A DNA stretch of 61,308 bases from Mariniblastus sp. (GTDB lineage Bacteria; Planctomycetota; Planctomycetia; Pirellulales; Pirellulaceae). This document shows, one piece after another, positions 1 to 7,049 of this stretch. The notes under the pieces were generated by a model. That model searched no databases. It was given only the letters and a program-made list of their open reading frames with translations, and had not been told where the DNA came from. The position numbers and the translations under genes were made by a program. The DNA lies in contig JALZWN010000039.1 in assembly GCA_023300235.1 (NCBI GenBank), positions 1 through 61,308 of the forward strand, given 5' to 3'. Position 1 is the stretch's first letter. Every line of letters begins with the position of its first letter.

Positions 1-2
1 CA

Positions 3-545
3 TCCGGTGGTATTCGAACCGCACTGGATGTACTGGGCGGCGTGCCTTCGATCGTGTTTGGATTGTTTGGCAACGCGTTCTTTTGTTTGGCGTTGGGCAT
101 GGGTTATTCGATTTTGTCCGGCGGTTTAACTTTGGCTTGCATGGTACTGCCAATTTTCGTTCGCGTGGCCGAGTCTGCGATTCGTAACGTCGCCGCCGAT
201 CACTCCCGCGCGGCGATGGCGTTGGCGATGAGCCAATGGACGACGACGTTCCGGATCGTTTTACCCGGAGCACTGCCGGGGCTGTTGGCCGCGATCACGT
301 TGGGGCTGGCCCGAGCACTGGCCGAAACGGCGGCTTTGATTTTTACGTCCGGATACGTGACTCGATATCCCGAGTCATTAAGCGACTCCGGGCGGTCGCT
401 AAGCGTTCACATTTATGACTTGGCTTTGAATGTCACCGGCGGCAACGAACGAGCGTTTGCGGCCGCATCGGTGTTGGTTATCTTGTTGCTGCTGATCAAT
501 GCAGTGACCCATTTTGCCACTCGAAGAATACTGCGACGGACCTAA
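3..545 (+). CDS. pstA: Phosphate ABC transporter permease PstA, 5'-truncated by the window edge
   Basis: This is the C-terminal part of an inner-membrane permease of the high-affinity phosphate importer. The frame is open from the first bases of the window, so the true start lies upstream. Translation begins inside the family-typical stretch G-G-V-P-S-I-V-F-G-L-F-G. It continues with the cytoplasmic EAA-type coupling loop (A-L-A-M-S-Q-W-T-T-T-F-R-I-V-L-P), which contacts the ATPase, and ends in hydrophobic helices. Its TAA lies one base before the ATG of pstB, so the two are clearly co-transcribed. Identification is firm from the motifs and the partner gene; PstC and the binding protein would be upstream. 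Confidence 0.92.
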   Translation, partial: SGGIRTALDVLGGVPSIVFGLFGNAFFCLALGMGYSILSGGLTLACMVLPIFVRVAESAIRNVAADHSRAAMALAMSQWTTTFRIVLPGALPGLLAAITLGLARALAETAALIFTSGYVTRYPESLSDSGRSLSVHIYDLALNVTGGNERAFAAASVLVILLLLINAVTHFATRRILRRT

Positions 546-546
546 A

Positions 547-1305
547 ATGATCGAAACGAAAAAACTATCGGTTGCTTACCAAGGCAAAGAAGTCATTCGC
601 GATGTCTCGCTGAAAGTAAACCCTGGCGAGATCTTGGCGATCGTAGGGCCTTCGGGCTGTGGTAAATCAAGCTTTCTATCGGCGATCAATCGTTTGACTG
701 ACTTGGTGCCGGGAGCATCGGTGACCGGCCAAGTTCTGGTCGATTGTTGCGACGTGCGATCGACAACCCGGACGCCAGTGGAACTGCGGAAATGCGCAGG
801 AATGATTTTTCAAAAACCGAACCCATTCGAAATGTCGATCCGCAAGAACATCCAGTTGCCGCTTAAAGAACACGGCGTTCGTGACAAATCAGAACTGGAT
901 CGAATCACCGAATCAGTCCTGCAGAAAGTTGGTTTGTGGAGTGAAGTTAGCGATCGCCTGAATCATTCAGCCACTCAACTTTCGGGGGGGCAAAAGCAGC
1001 GTTTGTGCATTGCCCGAGCGATGGCGTTGCGACCACAGATCATGCTGATGGACGAACCATGCTCGGCGCTCGACCCGATCTCTTCGGCCACCGTCGAATC
1101 GTTGATTGAAAACATGAGAGGTGAGTTTACCGTGGTGATCGTTACCCATAATCTTGCTCAGGCTCGACGCATCTCGGATCGAACGGCCGTATTCTGGTTG
1201 GTCGACGGAGTAGGGCAAGTGATCGCGGAAGGGCCAACAGAGCAAATATTTGAGAATCCGCAGAGCGAAATTGCGGCGGCTTATTTTTCTGGTTTAAAAG
1301 GTTAG
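547..1305 (+). CDS. pstB: Phosphate ABC transporter ATP-binding protein PstB
   Basis: This 252-residue ATPase energises phosphate import with PstA and PstC. It shows Walker A G-P-S-G-C-G-K-S-S (about residues 33-41), a Q-loop (I-F-Q-K-P-N-P-F), the ABC signature L-S-G-G-Q-K-Q-R-L, Walker B L-M-D-E-P followed by C-S-A-L-D-P, and the switch histidine in V-T-H-N. The Q-K-P-N-P-F sequence is characteristic of PstB. Length is normal. I start at ATG 547, one base after the pstA stop, rather than at an upstream in-frame start that would overlap pstA. No phoU follows; the next gene lies 158 bp away. Confidence 0.95.
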   Translation: MIETKKLSVAYQGKEVIRDVSLKVNPGEILAIVGPSGCGKSSFLSAINRLTDLVPGASVTGQVLVDCCDVRSTTRTPVELRKCAGMIFQKPNPFEMSIRKNIQLPLKEHGVRDKSELDRITESVLQKVGLWSEVSDRLNHSATQLSGGQKQRLCIARAMALRPQIMLMDEPCSALDPISSATVESLIENMRGEFTVVIVTHNLAQARRISDRTAVFWLVDGVGQVIAEGPTEQIFENPQSEIAAAYFSGLKG

Positions 1306-1463
1306 GATGAAAGGAAATCCACACTTCCACGTAGCGAGATTTACCAGAATTCGGTTTAATATGCTCGGCCCGAAAGAAGGCACAACCAAACTTTCGTTAG
1401 TTCAATATTTGGAACGCACTGTCCCGGGCCGATCAAGCAAAAAAATAGCAGTAGGTACTCATT

Positions 1464-4001
1464 GTGAACAAACCCAAACAGAAAAAATCGCGGTACTTCG
1501 CAACGGTACCGCCGCAAGAGATTTTGCCGATCGTAGACGACCGTTATGAATCGTCCGTCAGTGGATTGTTCGTGATCGGTGACGTGACTGGTTTGCCGCT
1601 GGTCAAAGTCGCCGCCAACCAAGGCCGCCAAGTCATCGAGCGGATGGAGCGATCTGGCATATTCAAGCACAGCGCCGACCTAGAAGGGCTAGACTTGGTC
1701 ATCGTTGGTGGTGGCCCCGCTGGAATCTCAGCCGCCATCGAATGCGAAAAACGAGGCGTAAAGTACGTCATGCTCGAACGAGCTGAACTGGCAAGCACCG
1801 TTCGGACGTTCCCTCAGGGCAAGAAGGTTTACGCCGAACCCCAGACAATCAAAAACATTAGCGAACTGGATGTCGACCGTGATCTTGATCGCGATGACTT
1901 TATTCAGATCGTGGAAAAAGCCGTTACCGAACGCCAGCTGAAATTTAAGCAAGGCGTCGAAGTCAGCAAGATCCAAAAGATTCAGGATCAACAGTTCGAA
2001 GTCCACACCAAAGAAGGCACAACCTTTCCGGCAAGGCAAGTGCTCATTGCGATCGGTCGGCAGGGTCAACCTCGCAAGCTCAAGATCAATGGCTGCGACG
2101 ACTGCTCTAAGGTTACGTACCGGTTGCACACCAAAGAAGACTACGACAACGAAGACGTCTTAGTCATCGGTGGCGGAAACTCGGCGATCGAAGCGGCTTT
2201 GATGCTCAAGGACCACAATCGCGTCTCGATTTCTTACCGCGGGGAAGACTTTTTTCGCGCCAAAACGGAAAACCGAAAGCTGCTGGACGAGGCGATTGCG
2301 AAAGGCGAAATCACGGCGATTCTCAAGAGCAACCTTGTAAACAGTCGTGAAAACGAAGTCGATCTTGAGATCGCAGGCGAAACTCAAACCATCAAGAACG
2401 ACAAGGTCATCATCTTGATCGGCACACTGCCGCCCATCGAATTCTTGATGGACACTGGCATGGAGCTGGACGGGATCTGGAACTCAAAACGAGTGCTTTG
2501 GTCGATCATTGGAATTTCAGTGGGTATCTTTTTGTACTTCGGTGCGAAGAGTTTTGAGCTTCATCCAGATCGTGCTGACGGCAAATACCTCTGGCCAACC
2601 TGGCTTTCGGCTCTCGATCCAAACTCGGGTCCGATGTCGTTCTTGCTTATGAAGCTGGCTCCGCTGGTTGGCGTGTTCACGCTAGGCGCCCGGATTGTTC
2701 AGCACTTGATGTCGGGCCCCGGTAAGACTCCGCCGTTCCGCGTGCCAGCCACCAAACTGATTTTGTCAGCTTGCGTCGCATTGTTTTTGTTCGGCATGGT
2801 GGCACCTGGGGCAGTCACGAATAAAGTAGCCGAGGCTGGTCCCGGCCCGTACTTCTTGGACTTCAGCCTTGGAGCACTCGGCGCCAGCGATGTCAGTGTT
2901 AAATCAGCTTACGATTCGCTTTCACCGGCGTTCAAAAACGAAGCCACCGGCAGCCAAGGCCGTGGAGCCCGTTACTTTTCAAACCTATCAGCCATCTACT
3001 ACTTGTTGTATTTCGGTTTGATCGGTGTGTTTGGAATCTATTGGGCGATCAAGTCCAACAGCAAAATCATTTGGAAACGAAACCTCACGATCATTGCTTG
3101 TCAGTGGACGCTGTGGTGGGGCATTCCGACGTTCTTGGTGGCTTTGTTTGGTCGCAGTGCGTTTGCACCCGTCATGAAAAAAGCTCTCAACGCCTGGCCG
3201 TTGAACATGAGCGCGTTCAAAGTCAATCCAGTCGCCGGAGCGGGCGACCCTGAATGGTGGCACATGGTTGGCGTGGTCGGTGTCGTATGGGCGGTCGCGC
3301 TGACATTCATCATCATCCCGTTGTTTACCATTCGCTACGGCAAAATTTATTGCTCGTACATTTGTTCGTGCGGGGCACTCGCGGAAACAGTCGGAAACGG
3401 ATTCCGGCATCGTGGCCCAAAAGGCGATTGGCCACGGCGTCTCGAAAAGTTCGGTTACATCTTTATCTTGCTGGCAACGATCGCCACGGTCGCAGACTTG
3501 ATGAAGTGGGCACCGGTGATTTGGTTCAAAGGCGCCACCATGGCAGCTTTGTTTAGCCAAAACATCCCAGTAGGGGCCCAAGACATCGCCACGTTAGATT
3601 TGTTTGGCTGGTACGACGTTTGGGTTGGAACCTTCCTTGCCGGAGCGATGGCAATCGGGCTCTACCCATTCCTCGGTCAACGCATCTGGTGCCGAATGTG
3701 GTGCCCACTGGCGTTCTGGATGAATTTCTGGGGACGCTGGTCTAAGTTCAAAATCACGCCCGAAAAAGGCAAGTGCATCGACTGCAATGTTTGCAATCAA
3801 TTTTGCCAAATGGGAATCGACATCAAAGGCAGAGCCCTTCGCGGTGAACCGGTGACGTTGGCGGATACCCCGTGTGTGGGTTGCCAAGAATGTATCGTTC
3901 GCTGCCCGATGCAGATTTTACATCTAGGTGATGGCCCAGCCAAAAACCTAGTTCAATTAAACGGAAACATGAGTACGATTTCTTCAGGGAGTAAAGCGTG
4001 A
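1464..4001 (+). CDS. FAD/NAD(P)-binding oxidoreductase fused to a membrane polyferredoxin (NapH/CcoG-like)
   Basis: This 845-residue fusion probably moves electrons from NAD(P)H through flavin to membrane iron-sulfur clusters. Residues about 22-65 resemble the C-terminal flavin-binding tail of thioredoxin-reductase-like enzymes (F-V-I-G-D at 36-40), but here it stands before the main domain. Residues about 75-340 hold the dinucleotide folds: V-G-G-G-P-A-G near 81-87 and a second V-I-G-G-G-N-S-A near 235. Several membrane segments follow from about 345. C-S-Y-I-C-S-C and W-C-R-M-W-C-P match NapH-type proteins, and two ferredoxin motifs (C-I-D-C-N-V-C from about 771, C-V-G-C-Q-E-C from about 804) end the protein. 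The GTG start at 1464 is the first in frame. Its stop overlaps the next gene by 4 bp. Partner and direction of electron flow are unknown. Confidence 0.8.
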   Translation: MNKPKQKKSRYFATVPPQEILPIVDDRYESSVSGLFVIGDVTGLPLVKVAANQGRQVIERMERSGIFKHSADLEGLDLVIVGGGPAGISAAIECEKRGVKYVMLERAELASTVRTFPQGKKVYAEPQTIKNISELDVDRDLDRDDFIQIVEKAVTERQLKFKQGVEVSKIQKIQDQQFEVHTKEGTTFPARQVLIAIGRQGQPRKLKINGCDDCSKVTYRLHTKEDYDNEDVLVIGGGNSAIEAALMLKDHNRVSISYRGEDFFRAKTENRKLLDEAIAKGEITAILKSNLVNSRENEVDLEIAGETQTIKNDKVIILIGTLPPIEFLMDTGMELDGIWNSKRVLWSIIGISVGIFLYFGAKSFELHPDRADGKYLWPTWLSALDPNSGPMSFLLMKLAPLVGVFTLGARIVQHLMSGPGKTPPFRVPATKLILSACVALFLFGMVAPGAVTNKVAEAGPGPYFLDFSLGALGASDVSVKSAYDSLSPAFKNEATGSQGRGARYFSNLSAIYYLLYFGLIGVFGIYWAIKSNSKIIWKRNLTIIACQWTLWWGIPTFLVALFGRSAFAPVMKKALNAWPLNMSAFKVNPVAGAGDPEWWHMVGVVGVVWAVALTFIIIPLFTIRYGKIYCSYICSCGALAETVGNGFRHRGPKGDWPRRLEKFGYIFILLATIATVADLMKWAPVIWFKGATMAALFSQNIPVGAQDIATLDLFGWYDVWVGTFLAGAMAIGLYPFLGQRIWCRMWCPLAFWMNFWGRWSKFKITPEKGKCIDCNVCNQFCQMGIDIKGRALRGEPVTLADTPCVGCQECIVRCPMQILHLGDGPAKNLVQLNGNMSTISSGSKA

Positions 4002-4903
4002 GTAACGGATCAAAATACTATGGCGGCTTCTTCTGGGTGGCAGTCGTATCCTTCATCGTTCCCATATTTGTCGGTTGGAAAGCCTTTCAAAACGTCAGAC
4101 CAACGACTAAACCAATTGCTCAGCTGGACGAGAGCGGTGTCGACAACGCCGAGTGGGATTACTTGCTGAAGTCCTACGTCTCCAGCGGCTTGGTCGATTA
4201 CCCCGCAATGAAAAAAGACTACCTGTTTCGAAAGTACCTGCGCGATTTAGGATCCTGTGACCCTCAACTCCTTCAAACCGACGACGCTCGACTGGCCTTG
4301 GCCTGCAATGCTTACAACGCGTTTGTGATCAATGGCGTGATCAGCCATCAAATTCATGATACCGTTGACGGGTTCACAGTCGCTGGCAAAGGATTCTTTG
4401 ACATCAAAGAACACATTTTCGCCGGGCAAACAATCAGCTTGAATGACCTCGAACACCAGATGATTCGGCCAACGTTCAAAGAGCCGCGAATTCACGTCGC
4501 GTTGGTTTGTGCAGCGAGAAGTTGCCCATCCATCCGAGCCGAAGCTTACACAGCCGCAAGCGTTCGCGACCAGCTTCAAGACCAAAGCGTTCAGTTCGCT
4601 AACAACCCCAACTACGTGATGTACGATCCGGCGGCCAATGAGCTCAAGCTCAGTGCAATCCTCAACTGGTACGGCGACGACTGGAACCAAAGGTATCCGC
4701 AAGGAGGTTACCTCGCATGGATCAATGAACTCTGTCACGACCAAGCCGTGAAAGATGCGACGCTCAAAGCCATCGACAAAGAGATCAACGTTACTTTCTT
4801 TGGCTACGACTGGGCTTTGAATTCCCAAGCCGATCCGGGGGCAGGACCTGCAAAAAAGAAAAAGTCGGGCGGTTTTGGATCAGGCTCCAGCCCAGACGAA
4901 TAA
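3998..4903 (+). CDS. DUF547 domain protein with N-terminal membrane anchor
   Basis: This 301-residue protein has one hydrophobic segment at about residues 8-27 and then a DUF547 domain. Family hallmarks are the L-A-C-N-A-Y-N-A-F stretch, S-L-N-D-L-E-H near the centre, R-I-H-V-A-L-V-C-A-A-R-S-C-P (which parallels N-C-A-S-x-G-C-P in other members) and the L-N-W-Y-G-D-D-W block. The biochemical function of DUF547 is not established. Its GTG start overlaps the TGA of the flavoprotein fusion (GTGA), which implies translational coupling and a shared role, perhaps as an exported accessory. The C-terminus is a short Lys/Gly/Ser-rich tail. A second DUF547 gene lies at 9427-10608. Confidence 0.8.
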   Translation: MSNGSKYYGGFFWVAVVSFIVPIFVGWKAFQNVRPTTKPIAQLDESGVDNAEWDYLLKSYVSSGLVDYPAMKKDYLFRKYLRDLGSCDPQLLQTDDARLALACNAYNAFVINGVISHQIHDTVDGFTVAGKGFFDIKEHIFAGQTISLNDLEHQMIRPTFKEPRIHVALVCAARSCPSIRAEAYTAASVRDQLQDQSVQFANNPNYVMYDPAANELKLSAILNWYGDDWNQRYPQGGYLAWINELCHDQAVKDATLKAIDKEINVTFFGYDWALNSQADPGAGPAKKKKSGGFGSGSSPDE

Positions 4904-4920
4904 ATAGCAGCTCTAAGCTT

Positions 4921-4972
4921 TTCGGACTGTTGATTCGGACTGTTGATTCGGACTGTTGATTCGGACTGTTGA
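4921..4972. repeat. Tandem repeat, four copies of a 13-bp unit
   Basis: Four uninterrupted identical copies of ttcggactgttga begin about 17 bp after the stop of the DUF547 gene. The unit is too short and has no spacers, so it is not a CRISPR. Confidence 0.95.
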
Positions 4973-5037
4973 TTAAGTCGAATTTGAAAATCGGTGTTAG
5001 CCGTTTTGACAATAGCCGGCGATAGCCCCAGTTTTGC

Positions 5038-5076
5038 GGTGTGCTTTGGCGGTGTGCTTTGGCGGTGTGCTTTGGC
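5038..5076. repeat. Tandem repeat, three copies of a second 13-bp unit
   Basis: Three exact copies of ggtgtgctttggc are followed by a degenerate partial copy. The unit length equals that of the unrelated repeat about 65 bp upstream in the same gap. Confidence 0.95.
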
Positions 5077-5193
5077 GGTGCGATTTGCGGTATGTCGACC
5101 GCGGCGATCGCCAAAGCGGATCAATAAATTAACAATCCCTTATCCAGCCGGCTATAATTTTACTTTGATCGCCAACCACTCATAGAGCCGAAC

Positions 5194-6222
5194 ATGAAAG
5201 CCAATGCCTGCGTAACCTTCGTGACTACTTTGTGCCTGCTGTGCTGCCTCAATGACTGCGAAGCAAAGCAACTGGTCCCTGCGGAGCAAACTCCAGCCAG
5301 CCAACCAACGGCAGTCGCCAGTTCGCCCGCAAACGACGGCGCCACTAAAGCAGGCATGTCGCCGTTGATCACGGCCGAGCAGCTTAAAGCGCTGATTGCC
5401 AAAGGTACCACTGGCGTCAAGATTCTCGAACCCGCAAAGTTTTCGGTGACCTTCACTGAAAGCCATCTGCCGGGCGCTCATTTCCTGCACTGGGTAGATG
5501 ACATCACCGACCAGGCTCAGTTCGAACAATACAACAACGTCAAAGCCGAACCGTTTGCCAAGCTGATGTCTCGGCATGGAGTTCGCAACGACGACCGGAT
5601 CATTATTTATGATCGCATGAACAGCCGGCTTTCGACTCGTTTGTTTTGGACGTTAAAGTACTACGGTCACCAGCAAGTTCAGATTCTCGACGGCGGCTAT
5701 GAACTTTGGAAATTAAAATCGTTTCCGCTTTCTGACGATTACCCAGCTGCTAGTAAATCCGAGTACAAAGTAGCGGCGGTTAACAAGAATCTTTTGGCTG
5801 AAATGGAACTCGTCAAAACGCAGCTTGAGGCTCCCAACTCTCGAATGATCGACGGCCGTCTTGCCAAGCAGTTTTCGGGGGACAAGCTGGGGAAAGTTTT
5901 CCACACTCAAAAACATCATCCAAGAAGAGGGCATATTCCGGGTGCGATCAACATTTTCTGGGCGGACAACTTCAACCAAGACGGAACGTTCAAAACGAAA
6001 CAGCAGCTTCGAGAGTTGTACGCCAACGCGAACATCAAGCCAGAAAACGACGTGATCACTTATTGTAACGAAGGCCTGCACGCGGCCCCGGCTTGGTTTG
6101 TTCTTACTCAGTTGCTCGACTACCACAACGTGCGCATCTACGACAGCTCGATGGCCGAGTGGGCCAAGACCGAGCTTCCAATGAAGATCGACGCGCCCGC
6201 TAAACCGAGCGTGAAAGAGTAA
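5194..6222 (+). CDS. Exported two-domain rhodanese (thiosulfate/3-mercaptopyruvate sulfurtransferase)
   Basis: This 342-residue sulfurtransferase has an N-terminal signal peptide ending near the L-N-D-C-E-A-K region. Two rhodanese modules follow. The first (about 60-185) shows G-A-H-F-L-H-W and the C-terminal L-D-G-G-Y-E-L-W-K motif but has no catalytic Cys. The second (about 215-335) shows G-H-I-P-G-A-I-N and the catalytic loop C291-N-E-G-L-H-A, a C-x-x-G-x-x-A loop that departs from the common C-G-S/T-G-V-T-A. The enzyme would pass sulfane sulfur to a thiol or cyanide acceptor outside the cytoplasm. Start ATG 5194 precedes a good signal peptide. A long hairpin lies about 60 bp after the stop. 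Confidence 0.85.
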   Translation: MKANACVTFVTTLCLLCCLNDCEAKQLVPAEQTPASQPTAVASSPANDGATKAGMSPLITAEQLKALIAKGTTGVKILEPAKFSVTFTESHLPGAHFLHWVDDITDQAQFEQYNNVKAEPFAKLMSRHGVRNDDRIIIYDRMNSRLSTRLFWTLKYYGHQQVQILDGGYELWKLKSFPLSDDYPAASKSEYKVAAVNKNLLAEMELVKTQLEAPNSRMIDGRLAKQFSGDKLGKVFHTQKHHPRRGHIPGAINIFWADNFNQDGTFKTKQQLRELYANANIKPENDVITYCNEGLHAAPAWFVLTQLLDYHNVRIYDSSMAEWAKTELPMKIDAPAKPSVKE

Positions 6223-6280
6223 CACGCAGCGACCCCGAGTGTCAGCGAGAAATGATCTGCAGCTCGTCGCGTCAGCGAGG

Positions 6281-6345
6281 AAATGTGGTGATGGGCTTCC
6301 AGCCTGTCATGCGCACAGACAGGCTGGAAGCCCATCTCCACATTT
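6281..6345. repeat. Long hairpin, 28-bp arms, 9-nt loop
   Basis: Left arm 6281-6308 and right arm 6318-6345 are complementary except at one position, with loop atgcgcaca. The core ccagcctgtc/gacaggctgg recurs as a shorter palindrome at 48087-48105. A run of T follows the right arm, so it could also terminate the sulfurtransferase transcript. Confidence 0.9.
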
Positions 6346-6404
6346 TTTGGGCCTCGCCAAAACATGCTAAATCAACAGGCCCGCTGGCGAGGAACCGGAA
6401 AAAC

Positions 6405-6428
6405 TCCTCGCTAACGCGTCAGGCTACC
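6405..6428. repeat. Dispersed repeat, copy 1 (tcctcgctaacgcgtc core)
   Basis: A 24-bp block that recurs at 25632-25655 (one mismatch) and 28092-28115 (several mismatches), always outside genes. Confidence 0.8.
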
Positions 6429-6618
6429 AGCAACTTTAATGCTCAACATCTCCGTGGAATTCGCTCGCAGCCTCACCCACTACGTGCTCACGCGTCACAA
6501 CGGCCCCAACATTCGCTATCACAAAGCTCGTCTTTTTTCTTAAGATTTATTGCTCCACTTCAGTAAGCAAGCCGCTTGTTCTGCCTCTCACAAATAGAAA
6601 ATCAATTCAGAGCCTGTC

Positions 6619-6680
6619 TCAAAACCTTTTCGAACGACGCATTGCTTGCTTTGTCGCAAAGCATCGGCCCCAGCACTCAG
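6619..6680. repeat. About 60-bp intergenic repeat family, copy A
   Basis: Shows the order aacctttt-gacgca-tttgtcgcaaagcat-cagcactcag shared with copies at about 13152-13208, 18703-18771 and 59818-59880. The match is diverged, so boundaries are approximate. Confidence 0.65.
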
Positions 6681-7049
6681 CACCATCAGAGGTCTGCTTA
6701 AAAAGCCAAAAATGATTTGAAAATCGGGCAACCGCGCCGCTGACGACAGCAGTCATCCGCCGGCAACAAAAAAGATCCCTTGGGATGACAATACCAGTTC
6801 GACTGCACAAGCAAGTACAGGCTTCACCACTCTACTTACTTATGTTTCGAGCTGGTATTGCATCTTTGGAAAGTCAGTGAGGTGCTTTGACAACATCCCG
6901 CGCAAGCATTGGCGGCACCCCTGCGCCCAATCGCAGCTTTGGATTTGCTTTGTAAGAATCCCACCTGCAAAGCGTCCAACCGCAGTACCTTCCTGCTGGA
7001 AGAACATTGCTAACTCAATCGAATCGACCGTCCTCAGACAGGTAACGTC

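Larger units (their letters stand above)
6223..7049. other. 827-bp intergenic region holding several repeats
   Basis: No convincing gene is present. It holds a 28-bp-arm hairpin (6281-6345), one copy of the tcctcgctaacgcgtcrggc dispersed repeat (6405-6428) and copy A of the about 60-bp repeat family (about 6619-6680). The last 200 bp presumably contain the promoter of the gene at 7050. Confidence 0.7.

Noticed and set aside
1307-1463. Short ORF between pstB and the flavoprotein gene
   Set aside because: No domain, no ribosome site and overlap with the GTG start of the larger gene; treated as intergenic.
4921-5076. CRISPR array
   Set aside because: Units are 13 bp, directly adjacent and without spacers, and no cas gene is near.
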